A stretch of DNA of 64,000 bases from Bryopsis sp. KO-2023 (taxonomy: Eukaryota > Chlorophyta > Ulvophyceae > Bryopsidales > Bryopsidaceae), in NCBI GenBank assembly GCA_030272585.1, contig BSYQ01000006.1, positions 3,125,001-3,189,000 on the forward strand. The letters run 5' to 3'. Below the pieces are notes generated by a model, which worked only from the letters and a program-made list of their open reading frames with translations, had not been told where the DNA came from and did not search any database. Within the stretch, counting starts at the first letter, position 1. The number at the start of each line of letters is the position of its first letter. A program made the position numbers and the translations under genes. Below are positions 36,801 to 48,832 of this stretch, piece after piece.

Positions 36801-38005
36801 ATGAATATATTATATTCAAGATGCTTTGATTGTGTGTATTTGGTAGTTTTGTGTGTGAATCGGGACTGTTGTTGAGAATTATTGGGACTACAGGGAATGT
36901 TCATAACGAACAATAAAAAAAGGGCTGGGGTTTCATTCTCTGATAGATGGATGGATGTCTGTAGGTCCATGTGCATACAGAACACTTTTTTTGCTTTGCA
37001 CTCCAGAAATCTGCTACGTTTTGGTTTTTCACACATCGATTCACATAAAGACTGCCAGCCGTACTCATTCAAAATTGAATATAATAGGCGTTGGGTGGTT
37101 TGTGAATCTGTTTGTTCTGACCCATGAAAGGAGGCAGGTTTTTACTGGCGATTAAGAAAAAAAAGTCGGCCTTCATGACTTCCTAAAACAATGCCACTCA
37201 AAATGACAACAAACGGTCTGATATATTTTCTCCGAGCTGAAACTTAAGGGGAGTGCTCTGTTTGCTGGGGAAAAGGAAGGTTATGTGCTGATACATAGAA
37301 ACTATCTGCTGAGTTCTTTATTCAACAAAGTTGTGTGGTATGGTTGGTGCATAACAGCGCCATCGATGTCCTCTTTTGTGAAATCAGGTTAGAATAGGGG
37401 GGCGCTGTTTGTGCTTCAGATCTACGTGGTGGGTAATACTATGGATTTTATGGAATTGCGCTGGCGACCCTCCAACATGGTGGTGAGCTCAGCTACCCCT
37501 ATCCCCCGACAGGACGAACAAACAACAGAACTGTACAGATGAGTTCATAAGTTCTTACCATCAAGATGGTTTTCCCAACGCTAATATTGATGTCATAACT
37601 CTAAACATCGTGGATGCACAGTTTTCGTTCCTCACAACACTCAATCATAGCATTCTGGGGAAAAACATTTGCCATCTGACTACATTTTGTGTCAGACCAG
37701 TAAATATCACCCCTTGAGTTTTACATCCTTGACTTGCATCCAACAACCTTCTGCCTGCTTGATCGAAGTCGAAACAGATGCACAAGTGGGGGGGACCAAA
37801 AAAAATTTCACAAGTGATGGTGTCAGACTAGGAAGCAATCAACCGTGGCTTTTTTGGTGTTTTTTTGTTCTGGAGGAAACCGTTTTCCGCTTCCCCATCC
37901 TCTCGTCGTCAGACTCCGAGTTGCTGTCTTTACGAGGTAAAGGTTCAGCTTTCTGTCCTCACTGGTGCACTGCTTCAGCAGCGCGCGAAAAGGGTTGCGA
38001 CCAGA
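33837..38005. other. Intergenic 4.2 kb, homopolymer-rich, between CHUP1-like A and the SWT1-like gene
   Basis: Dense A- and T-runs dominate 33840-36660, which gives long spurious open frames. A roughly 50-bp direct duplication containing CATCAAGACGGTGGATATAT occurs at 34435-34455 and again at 34484-34504. GGTTATGTGTTTC recurs at about 34634 and 34672. I find no gene, RNA gene or element. The end of the stretch (about 37000-38005) should hold the SWT1-like promoter. Confidence 0.5.
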
Positions 38006-41000
38006 ATGGAGAGCTCGGAGTCGATCATGTTCGTGCCGACGGACAAGGTAGCGTTTCTGAAAGCGCGGAAAGAATTGGGTGATGTTGGAAAGTCAACGCA
38101 GACGAACGGAGTTGATGCGCAACAGGCCCTTCGAAAGCTAACGAGCAGATCCCTTGGGGAAGCTTTGACTTGGGGGCTTGGGAATTCTGCGGAAGAGTGG
38201 CGTCATGGGAGATGACGTTCGTCGTTCTTTTCTTTGTTGGTGCAGGCCCTCGCTCACTTGCGAGGATACGGGGATCCACCGACGCAATTCCAGCACGAGT
38301 CGGGATTGACTGTGAAGGTGTGCACCGAGAGTTTCTTATTTCTCCTGCTGTCATCAGAAAAGGTCTATTTTTTTTTCCTCAGCGAGATCTCAACCTTCCA
38401 CCTGGCGGTCGCAAGCTGCGCGCTATATTGCGAAGGCGGCCTCCTCCGTCCGTTTCCCTAGCGCTCGCGCTCTGAGCTCGAATCCCCCCAGCATTCTTTG
38501 TTCTGACGACTTTAATGGAGACATCCGCCGTCGTCGAGCGTCGGCTGAGTGGCAATGCGCGCTCGTTCTCTTCGTTGTTTTTTTTGGTGTTTAAGTTTTT
38601 TTTGAACTTGTATGCGTCGGTGTCCGCAGTTCGAAGCAGCCCTGACTCCGTTGCGTGGCGTCTCGGGATTCATCTTGACCATCCCGGAGGAGGGCTTGCT
38701 CACCAGGCAGACGATAAAACATCTTTTAGCTAAAGTCGGACTCACAGGTACGTTTCTGGGTTTTCCTTCGGTGTCTGGCGTTTTTGCTGTTGGCTGCAGT
38801 AACAAGAACGGATGCTGATTGAGCTTTTGTCGCACCTCCACAGACCTCGACTCCAGCACAAAAGAGTGGAAATACGAAAATCACCTGAAAGTAGGTCAAA
38901 AAAACCCACCACTCTGAGAAACCCAGTCATAATAGAAACTCAACCCTGAGTAATTGTCCATTTTCCAACATGACCTCTTCAAATTTTCTGCGCATCTCCA
39001 TGTCCAATCCTCTCCAGCAACACGGTGAATCAATGTATTGATTGTCCCTGCAGGAATTTTTTGGGCCTTACGAGTACTCGAGAATCTGCGACTGGTTCGA
39101 CCAAGGACTGCAGGGGCTGTTCATCCACCACGCGCCCACAGGGGTTTGGATAAAATCAAACGATGTGGTGGGCTTGCACGAAATTCCAGACCTCGGCAGT
39201 CAACCGCACATCCAGCAGCAAATCGTTCCTCCGATCGCTGCCCTGCAAGCTATCCCAGCGCTTCTCAATGGGGCCGGTGGGAGTAATGTGGCGAGCAGTC
39301 ACATGGATGTGACAGTTACGGAGGAGGTGGAATGTATCGATGTGGAAATGGAGGATGTTGTTCCAGAAGAGATTGCGGAGTGGGTTGCTGGGCTCAGAAG
39401 TCAAGGGGGGGACTTGGTAAGTCCAGCTTTTGAGGTGGGATATCTAGATTCCGGTGCTGGCAGGTTTTTTGTTTTTTATCGGGGCTGCCACCATGTAGGG
39501 ATTTCTCCGTAATTATGATAGCATGAACTGGGGTGTTCAAGAAATTCACGTCTCGGTGAAATCGACCTGGTGGAGTGGCGGTGTGGGTTTCGACATTTTT
39601 TTTTCTTTTCTGTGGAGTGAAAAGAGTGGACTGCTCCAAGCTGACCTTTCGATTGTTTTTTTTTAAATCAAATTTTTGTAGGAGACGAATGATGCGATGG
39701 AGGATGTCCAAATGTCTGACATCTGCCTGATGGAGGTCTCCATGGCTAAGGAAATCTCTTCCACACGGCGAATGTATCTGATCGTCGACACCAACGTTTT
39801 CTTGTCCAACCTGTCGCTCATTACGGCGCTCCATCAAATGTATCAGCCTGAAAGGAAAGCTGGAATGGACCCCGCTCCCCCAGAGCTGGTGGTTATAGTG
39901 CCTTGGACGGTGATTTCCGAGCTGGACAAGCTGAAAATGAGAAAATCGATGCACGAAACCAAAACCGGGAAACAGATCCCCGTGGCAAAGTTGGCCAAGA
40001 AAGCGATCGACTGCCTTTTCAGAGCACAGATGCGAAAAGATTCGTTTTACCGGGGGGAAACCGTGGTGGAGTTCAGAGAAGCAAAACGACTGACGGAGGA
40101 GTATGGGATGGCCACGAACGACGACAAAATCTTGAGGTCTTGTTTCTACTTCGGCAAGCAGCTTCTGGAGAGCTGTTCAGGAGGGGTGGTCATGATGTTG
40201 ACCAATGACAAAAACCTGGGGTTCAAGGCCATGAGTCATGGGGTCCTGGCAAAGAGCTCGGACAAGATGCAGGCGACTTGGGAAATGGTGGAGGCCGTCA
40301 TTCATGAGGCGGATGATTTGTCGGGCACTCTCAGACAGCTGCTGGGCCTGCCACTGCCAGATGCAACTATGGGGGAACCCAATCCAGTCCAGCGGAAAGC
40401 TGCACCGAGTGCACCACAGAAAAATACCGTGCCAATGGAAGGGATCAGTCGAGAGTCGGGCCCACCACCGCAAACGCTCCCTGCGGTCAAACCAAGGACT
40501 CAGGAGAATGCCAATGGGCATGGGTATCACAGTGGCGATGCCATGCAGGTGGACACGCCCAGCAACTTGGGGTACAAGAAGGATAAGTCGTCGTATTTTA
40601 GTCCGGCAAACACAGTAAGCACTACTGCTCCGAGCCAGCAACACTATCAGCCGCCAAGCCAGGAACACTATCAGCCGCCTGGCCAGGAAGCCTATCATCA
40701 GCCGCCTAGCCAGGAACCTTATCATCAGCTGCCTAGCCAGGGACACCATCAACCGCCTAGCCAGGAACACCAGCAGCCGCCAATCCAACATCATCAGCAG
40801 CCACCAATCCAGCAACACCACCATGTTCCAAGCCAGCAACAAATGCAGGGTCCAAGCCAGGAACACTATAAGCCACCTGGCCTGGAACCCTATCATCCGC
40901 CTCCAATCCAACAACACCAGCCGCCACCAATCCAACAACACCAGCCGCCGCCAATCCAACAACACCAGCCGCCGCCAATCCAGCAACACCAGCCGCCGCC

Positions 41001-42973
41001 AATCCAGCAACACCAGCCGCCGCCAATCCAGCAACACCAGCCGCCGCCAAGCCAGCAACAAATGCAGGGTCCAAGCGGCGAAACAAGTGATGTGACTCCG
41101 ACAACTCCAGTGCGCCAGGGGGGGCACATGGAGCGAGGGGGTTACAGCAGTGGAAGGGGGGATGCTAGCAGGGGTGGTCGAGGCCAGGGAGATGGTAGTG
41201 CCATTCGTCCCATGATGAGTCCTGGTCAGCGCTCCCGAGGTTCCAGTGCGGATTCACCAGTGAGGGGTGGTCGAGGTGGTCGTGGGCGAATGCCGAGGCT
41301 GCGAGGCAGGGGAGAGCCCCGGGCTCAAGCAAGAAGAAACTCGAGGAACTTGTACCAGCCAGACCCCCGCACCGCAAGGATACTGGCCCAACTGGAATCT
41401 GGTGGCGATTTCCCCTCGTTCAAACATTCACAAATCCTGTCCCGTGCGAAGCAAGTCCTGGAAACTGGCTTGCCTGGTGTGCTTCAGTACTACTTGCAAC
41501 AAGACTTCAAAAACTTGTGGACGGATATTGTGGTTGTGCCGCCTCCTTGGATGTTCAGGGATTGTTTGTCGGTGGCGGAGAAGCATTGGAACTCAGTGTA
41601 CGGCAGCTACTGTCCAGGACCAATCAGGGCATGTCTGGATGAGATTATCATTGGCACAAAGACGGAGCGCAGTGGGGTATCATCTGGGACCGCCCTCAAA
41701 ATCATTGCATGCTCCAGGGACATGCTGAATGCTTTCAAACCACCCCGTGGTGATATCGATAAGCACCTGGGGGGACTGGAGTACCCACCGATTTCGGCGG
41801 ACGAGGCCGGGAGGATGTTGTACGAGGCTCAGCAACAGATCAGTGGGATCTATGAGGAGTTTTGCAATGAATTGGATGGGGGAGCGAGTGGTGGGTATGG
41901 CCAGGGTTACGGTGCTGGTGGGTATGGCCAGGGTTACGGTGCTGGTGGGTATGGGGATGGATATGGGTATGGATATGGCAGAGGAGGTGGGGATGGAGGC
42001 CGAGGTCGAGGATTTGGGAGGGGAAGAGGAGGCCGAGGGGGTGAGTCGGGATATGGCCATGGTGGATATGGTGGAGGGTATGGAGGAGGTAGGACTGGCC
42101 AACAAGACAGCTATGGGGGCAGTAATGGATACGGTGCTGCTCAGCCAGAGGGGAACGGGAATGATGGGCAGGGGCTTTCTTTACCTCCCCCCAGGGCAGA
42201 TCTGTCATGGGTGAGGATGGCGACGAATAATGTACATGGTGGGAGCAAGACAGGGAAGGAGATCCTGGAGTTTATAGCCAAGCTCCAGGCTGCAATTCAG
42301 GAGGCTGCCGATCGTGATAGCAAAGCGATCTTGGAAACCCCAGGTAAAAAATCGGGTCTGGAGAAGGTGGTGTTGGCAATGAAAGAGCTTTATGACAGTG
42401 TGTGCTGGGTGACGTATGAGTTAAGGGAGGGTGGCGAAAAAATCAGCGATGAAACTCTTGGCGAACTTATCAAAAAGATGCAGGGATTCGTTTCCCAGGT
42501 AGGAAGGCTGCAGCACTGTCCAAAGAAACGATAAAATGAAATGAAGAAAATAGTACAAGGCATGTTTCTTATATCATAATAGTGTGTGCATTGTTGCTAG
42601 CATGCAATCTACGCACACTCAAAAAATCCCCAAGAAGAGCTCCTTTGTTCGTCGCATTTGAGAAGGGATGCTTTCCTCGATTGTGTCTTAAAAGTTCGAT
42701 GAATGTGAATGGATTAGTGGTTTCCCCTACAGTGGATCGCTGAAAGGCCTGTGTGTTTCATTCATCGTGTACTTTCAGGTGTATACCGACTCCAACAGAA
42801 TCTGTGGTAAGACACTCAGCATGCCAACGGACATGTTCAAGGCTCAATTACGATCCGACATCGTCGGTCTCTACAATGCCGGGCAATTCTACGATATGCA
42901 GCTGGTATGGGAGAAGCGCTACGACCATTTTATCAAGAATTTTGATCTTGTTTTTGGGACCAATGCCAGCTAA
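38006..42973 (+). CDS. SWT1: SWT1-like endoribonuclease with GYF domain, PIN domain and HEPN-like C-terminus
   Basis: Exons: 38006-38047, 38246-38317, 38630-38747, 38844-38890, 39054-39416, 39682-42498, 42779-42973; about 1217 aa. A GYF-type domain spans three exons (KEWKY, then FFGPYEYSRICDWFDQG), comparable to CD2BP2-type GYF domains that bind proline-rich ligands. The PIN domain follows, with YLIVDTNVFLSNL (catalytic Asp), VPWTVISELDKLK (catalytic Glu/Asp) and VMMLTNDKNLGFKAMSHGV (third acidic site). A long Gln/Pro repeat and an RGG-rich stretch come next, then the Swt1 C-terminal helical domain (KNLWTDIVVVPPPWMFRDC, AEKHWNSVYG). Family knowledge: yeast and human Swt1 are nuclear-envelope quality-control endoribonucleases acting on mRNPs with TREX. 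A YG-rich insert interrupts the C-terminal helices. If the last intron is retained, the protein ends at 42534 with a different tail. The first exon boundary (38047) is the least certain. Confidence 0.82.
40620..41075 (+). repeat. Coding minisatellite: Gln/Pro/His repeat in the SWT1-like gene
   Basis: Degenerate units of 18-27 bp encode SQEHYQPP and then IQQHQPPP motifs. The last six or so units (about 40900-41050) are nearly identical 24-bp copies of the CAACACCAGCCGCCGCCAAT type, suggesting recent expansion. It forms a disordered linker after the PIN domain. Confidence 0.92.
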
Positions 42974-43417
42974 TGTGTGGCTTTTTCTGTTGGGCTTTAT
43001 TTAGTCATTTTTGCATGAATTGGGGAGGGAATCATTTTGTAGATAAACGATTGTATATGTTGAAAGGTCAGATAATGGACGGAGAACTGTAGAGTTAGGG
43101 AATCATCCGTGTGGACTGCACAGGTCTTTTGCGGACGGGGTAGCTAGTTGGGATCGGTAGTGATGAATACGAACAGAATTGATTGTGAACTCTTGGATTT
43201 TGAATACATTTTCGTCCACAGTGACTGGCTTTGCTTGGTTTTGAGATGACAGGGGGGTCTCCATTAGACTTCCCCAATCAGTTAATTTCCCTAGGCATGC
43301 ACGACAAACAACATTCCCAACGCCTTGCCTTCGCCCAACTAAAAGCCACTCTCCATTCCAGTCGTTCATAAATTTGCAGCTGACCTTCCCCAATAGCTAC
43401 CTAGGATTCTGAAAGCT
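42974..43417. other. Intergenic 0.44 kb between convergent SWT1-like (+) and ZMYND12-like (-) genes
   Basis: It should contain both 3' ends. I see no repeat or open frame of note. Confidence 0.5.
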
Positions 43418-45072
43418 TCACATGGACATGAACTGTAAGTCGTCTCTCTGGGTTCGCTGGATCGCTGTCAGAATCATCAACATTCCTTCCGTATCCTCTG
43501 TTGAGCACATCTTTTTGGCTTCTTTCAAGTGTTGAAGGGCTCCATTGAGATCACCCAATTCGATCAATGCCAAGCCAGTGACCACATCTGCTTCCCACGG
43601 TTCACTGTCAGCCGAAATTTTAGACATTGTGGCTCCGATATCTTGCAACATGTCCACAACCTCCAAAAGCTGCATGCGACCGAGAGGGAGCGATGGTGAT
43701 TCGGCTTCTTCTTCACCGCTTTGATCGCCTGCCGTGGCTTTTTCCACTTCCTGGTTGAGCCAAATCAGAAAGCATGGTCAGGTGCCGACAATGTGGAGCT
43801 TTTCTTTGCTGAGTGAGAGAAGCAGCCACCACCAGACAGACATCCAACCTGCACTTGTGCCCATGTCTCGCCTAGTGCCGGATTACCTGATGGGTTCCCA
43901 GCACCACGACAGACAGAGCCTCTGTCCAAATGCGAAGGACGAGCTTGAAGCACGCCACCGCTCTTTCCAGCCGCCCCATTGTTTGAAACACCTTTCCGAG
44001 GTTGTAATAACCCAGCGACGTCCTGATCTCGTTCGGGCCGTACTCCAGCGACGAGTAGTATACATCTTTCGCAAACGCGGAAAGTGCGTTATCGAATTGT
44101 GACTGCGCTGTGTACATTTGGCCGTAGAGGCGGTAGAGTTGAGAATGCATCACATTGGTCGTCAAGTCTGGCTCCCGCATGGCCAGCCAAGAGGCCATCC
44201 CAAGGAATTCTTCGCATTTTTTGGGTCGTTTCAGCCCCAAGTTTGCCTGGAGGAAACCATTCAGAGGGATCACAATTGGCTTGAAGCAAATCGAATTTCG
44301 AAACGCGAGCGTTCTGTCTCAGAATTGCTTTTCTCCCGAGTTACCTGCGCGACCAGAAGATAGAGTGGAAAAAGCTGCAGAGCTGGGGAGGGTTTGAACA
44401 AGGATTGGCCTTGTTTGACGGCGTCGACAGCGATGGGGAGTGCTTTCTCATACTCCCCAGCCGCCATTAGACGCGCCGCCTCTTGGGAGGACAGTTTTAG
44501 CAGAGCGAGTTTGAATGGTTGTATCAGCTCCAAACGCCTTCGATCGTGCAGGAGCTGCTCGACTGTTTGCGCTGTGATGAGGGTCACTCCAACGCTGGAA
44601 ATGTTATTCTCAGTAGGAAGCTCAAGCTGGAGGATTGTGTTCAATATGTCTCTGTTCTTGCTGGAGATCTTGGGGTACTTTCCTCGCCGCAGCTCCTGGA
44701 CCGTCACTGTTAGTTTTTTTTGGGGGTGGAATTCACGCACTCACTGTTCGCTGCAAGATTCAAGAGCGTTACGAGCGCTATAATCGCTTTACCCGAAGAA
44801 AAGCAGGCGGCCCTTCCTGAAGCAGCTCCACCGCAACCTCCCCAGCAACGAACAACTGTTACGCACAACAAGAAAAGCGATCACGGGCAGCGCCTTGCTA
44901 TGAAACGCTTTCAAAACACATGCATCCGACATCCTTGCGGTTGAAATCGGACAATGGCTGTGGACGGTATCGAATTTGCTACACACACACACACCTCCCC
45001 CTCTGGAGCTGTGATCTGGTGAAGCCTCGCATCTCCCAGCGCGAACACCGTGTATGGAAGAATGTTGGCCAT
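43418..45072 (-). CDS. ZMYND12: ZMYND12-like TPR protein (ciliary), lacking a MYND finger
   Basis: Exons in transcript order: 45072-44995, 44855-44793, 44695-44345, 44246-43887, 43750-43418; 394 aa, every junction phase 0. The central part aligns by eye with animal ZMYND12: LMAAGEYEKALPIAVDAVKQ, LQLFPLYLLVAQ, then LYRLYGQMYTAQSQFDNAL and EIRTSLGYYNLGKVFQTMG, i.e. helical TPR repeats. Family knowledge: ZMYND12 partners TTC29 in the axoneme and its loss causes sperm flagellum defects; the trypanosome orthologue is TAX-1. Animal ZMYND12 begins with a C2HC MYND zinc finger. The N-terminus here (MANILPYTVFALGDARLHQI) has no Cys/His cluster. Presence of the gene implies a flagellated stage. The first two exons are small and supported by phase and splice sites only. 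Confidence 0.78.
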
Positions 45073-45132
45073 CGTTTGTTGCAACCAACCGAAACACACA
45101 CGCTTCACCCCCCCAGACAAACGGGATATTTT

Positions 45133-45508
45133 TTACAGGTTTGGAGGACTTAAGTCCTTTACGTCCCCCCCAGACTCTCTGAACTCGAGAAAAATGGCAG
45201 TCAGTGGTTCTACGATTCGTTGCATATGATGACCATCCACAAATAGAAACGATTGCCAGAATCTGGCCAATTCGTCGAACCCTTGGTGCGGAGTTTTTGC
45301 CTTAACAACACCATTCCAGGACATTCACCACTGCTTGGAATGCAGTCGAGGTGTTTGGACGTTTCGACATACAGCGTAAAATATGGTGGTGGCCTCCAGT
45401 GTCGGAAATATGATCGGCTCCGTGACGTCTGCGTGAGGAGGAGGTGGGGTGAAGTTTTTTGCGTTTGGAAACCGTTGCACTCCAATCAAACAACGCTTTA
45501 TCGACCAT
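45133..45508 (-). CDS. Tentative small gene, 83 aa, unrecognised
   Basis: Three exons in transcript order, 45508-45481, 45428-45373 and 45300-45133, join in frame with GT-AG introns of 52 and 72 nt and end in TAA. The last exon reads like real protein (ELARFWQSFLFVDGHH, IVEPLTAIFLEFRES). No family is recognised. Its start lies 424 bp upstream of the CPBP exon 45894-45982, on the other strand. It could instead belong to another minus-strand transcript, or be chance. Confidence 0.33.
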
Positions 45509-45893
45509 GATTTCAACAGACTTGGCACTTCTGTGCCAAAGAGGTTTTCAGCATTGGGTTTGGCTGATTGATGATGTTGGTCCCCTCTCAGTGTGCTTTG
45601 AGAAAAAAAATGGGGAAAGGGTTTTTGAAGGGAGACTTTTGTGTGCAGGAAGGCAGAGCTTTTGCTGAAGCCGACAACCCTCATCGTCTGTAAAGCAAGT
45701 AAGGAGTTCATCTCTTTTTGACTGGCAAGCTTGGTTTGTTTGAAACCAGTGATCTCCATTGATCCAGGGGGAAAGGGTGAAAAAATGCATTTCATCTGGA
45801 AATAGAGACCGTGTGCGAGGATGGGGGGAAAAATTTGATGTTGCTGGAAGGGGGGGGGGGGGTCGAAATTATCTGAAAATGCATGTGCTTTAG

Positions 45894-48832
45894 GAAAATC
45901 TGATGAAGGCGATACAACTGGATTCCAGTTTCCCTGGGCTTCAGCCCGGATCGAAAAGAGCACTTCCGTTGCAAAAAACCAGGTACATGATTATGGTAGC
46001 AACTGAAGGCGATCGATGTTAAGCCAACACTTATCAGAATCCGATATATATATATATTTTTTTGCTTTTAAAATTTCTGCCAGAATCGTTGGTGTTCCTT
46101 GGATGCTTTTGTCTCAAAAATCCTTCCAAGCATGGAAAACGAAATCAAAGTGAATCGAAGCACAGCACATTATTTTTTCGATTGGACCTCAACAAAAACA
46201 GCCATTGAAACCGTTATTACAAGGGGAATAAAAAAGTGAGGAGTTGACTTATTGTTTCTGTTGAATTATTGTTTCCTGTTGATGTCAACAATGATCAAAA
46301 TCCTATCACAACGAAAAGGGAAAAAATCTGTGCCGTTATTGTTGGTTGGTTGTTTTGCAGGATCCTGAGGAGGACACCGAGAAATGGGGCATCTTCGACT
46401 GGGGAGCATATGGCGAAAAATGGAATGTATGTAACACACTTATGGTGGAATGACATTAGTTTGAGATGGTCCTTATATATAATTCATTGATCGCTGCAAT
46501 AGAGAATCAATTTTTTCCAGCCTTTTTCCCCGAAAAAATGTTATCGACATGTATGCATCTGGTTTCGAAAAAAATCAAATATCTGTGCTGTTTGGGTGTT
46601 GATAGATTCTGCCCAGTTTTGTTTTTCTTTTTTCTTTTGGGCACTCTGTGTGATTGGTTTTTGCCTCGGACAAGACATTTCATGGGTGGCATGTTTTCGT
46701 GAGCAATATAGGTATCAAATTCAAAAAAAAAGGGGGGATGGGGGTGTCCCACGCCACAATGGGTTTCAAACATTTTCTTGAATTTCCGTTTTTTGTGTCT
46801 GTGTTTTTTTGAAAAACCAGGTGCCTTGGGGGGGAGGGACCGTAGCTCTCGGCATGGGTGCGTGGGTTGTGGCTGCGCTGGTGTTGGGTTTTGCTTTCAT
46901 TCCTCAAGCGGTGAAATCCATGGGGATATCATCCATGTCAGCAATGACCCAGCGAGATCAGGCATTCATTCTTCTGGAAACTCAGGTGATCTATACATGT
47001 GCAAGCTTTTTTTGTTTTTTCCGATATCGACATGCTCCACACACCAGGGGGGGAAAATTGCCGAGTGGAGTCGTCCTCGCAGGAAAACTTATGCCCGTAA
47101 TTTTTACGTAATTTTTTCGGTTTTTTTTTGGGGGGCATCAGATGTTCCTTGCAGAACGGATATCCCTTCCTTAACCACAAGAGAAAAAAAAATCTGGGGC
47201 ATGACTGTGTTAGGGTGTGTCAGGTTTTAGAAACAGTTGTGGGGCTTGCCATCGTATTTATCGCCGTCCGAGGCTGGCAAACGCTTCCGGATGATCTGTT
47301 CAGATATTCTTTGAAAGAACCTTTCAAAAAACCTCGAGGGTGGGTGATTTGGGCTGGCATTGGAATCCTGGCTTCGCTGGCAGCCAATGCAGGGCTCTCC
47401 TCGTTGGTATCTTTTGCAGGATATCAGGTGAGAGGAAAACCACTCCTTTGTCACTCTTTCTTTTAGGTTCTTTCCCCCCTCTCCAGTCAGACTGCAATCC
47501 TGACCTGGAGCGAGGCCTTGGTACAGCGAAATTCAGGGGTTTGCTTACATAACTAGATGCGCTCTTGTACATTATTCACAGTTTAGCTATGAATGGGGGC
47601 TTCATGAGTGTTTGGATGACTGACATGGGGGTTTTTTGAAGGAGCCCACAGGTCCTGGAACTGTGGATGCTGTAGCCAACATGATATCAGTCGACTTCGC
47701 CACATATGCAAGTCTCATTTCTGTGGTTGGGATTCTGGCTCCGTTGCTCGAGGAGGTGAAAAAAGCACTGCGAAATGGCTTATCTGATAAACAGTGATTT
47801 TGTTTCATTTTTTTTCTTCCTTAATTGAATTTGAAATCAAATGCAAAATTTTTTATAATTTTTTTTTACTCATTGGGAAATCATGAGTAAGGTTTCTTGT
47901 TGAGGAACCCCACTCTCTGGCATAGAAAGGAGACAAGAAATTGAAGGAAGTTTTGAATTGTGATTATGTTGGTGGTGTTTTTGTTTGGATGTACGTTTAG
48001 ACAGTGTTTCGAGGATTCTTGCTGACCTCTCTGACGAAATGGATGCCTACCCCAGCAGCCGTCGTCTTGAGCAGTGTATCTTTTGGATTGGCACATCTGT
48101 CCATCAAAGACTTTCCTTATTTGACGGCAGTGGGGTGAGAAAAAAAGAGGGGAAAAGAAGCCCCATGCATCTCAGCTGTTGGAGTGGTTAGGGCAGCCCG
48201 ATTTAATTCGTTATTTTGGCTTACATTTTGATGAAAAATAAAAAAGATAAAAAAAAATGTGAAGGAATAAATACATGAATAATCTGGGCGGGGGGGGGGG
48301 GGGGTGTTAGCCGAAAAAGTTAATTGAATCTGCCTGTCCCTTAGCCCTGCAAGGAAATTGTTCATGTTTTGGAACATTGAGGTAAAGAAAACAGCTGGCT
48401 AACCGAGCGAAACTTAAAATAAAACGTTTGTTGTGTATGTGGTCAGGATGGTGTGGGGCTTCATGTACGTCCGGTCGAGAAATCTGTTCACCCCAATGCT
48501 GATGCATTGCGTCTGGAACTCGGTGAGTGTGTTTGGACGAAACAAGCCAAAGCAAGCCTCCATTTGAGAGAAACCAGAATGGCTGCCCGGAACACTCGAA
48601 CTTTTTCTTCAACATAGAAAGAAGCATGTTCTGGATTTGAACGGGACTCCATTTTTTTCGGTTTCGCTCCTCATTCGTTTGAGGACTGTGGTTGGCTATG
48701 ATGAATGATGACTAATTCGTTTTTTGGGATGAGATTTCCGACGCTCCATCTGTTTTTCGTTTTTTGCAGACGGTCTTGTCAATTTTGTTCGCTCTGGTTT
48801 CTGCCGGCGTGGATCTTCGACAAGTTTTGTAA
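45894..48832 (+). CDS. Chloroplast-type CPBP (CAAX protease/bacteriocin-processing) intramembrane protease; first exon(s) not resolved
   Basis: Exons: 45894-45982, 46361-46426, 46821-46985, 47224-47427, 47642-47755, 48001-48134, 48447-48522, 48770-48832; phases close throughout. The first listed exon needs one base from an upstream exon that should carry the start and probably a transit peptide. Conserved blocks: WNVPWGGGTVALGMGAW before the first membrane helix, LPDDLFRY, then motif 1 APLLEETVFRGF (EExxxR), motif 2 FGLAHL and motif 3 MHCVWNS. These are the glutamate/histidine/asparagine sites of CPBP (Abi, Rce1-like) glutamic intramembrane proteases. At least five hydrophobic segments are visible. 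The whole length is collinear with plant plastid CPBP proteins. Some plant members lack proven proteolytic activity and act in chlorophyll or thylakoid protein homeostasis, so the substrate is unknown. Motif 1 is split across the junction after the Glu-Glu pair. Confidence 0.85.

Noticed and set aside
45325-45963. 212-codon minus-strand frame as a gene
   Set aside because: It overlaps the CPBP plus-strand exon 45894-45982 and shows no family resemblance. Only its last part reads like protein, and that fits a small spliced model better.
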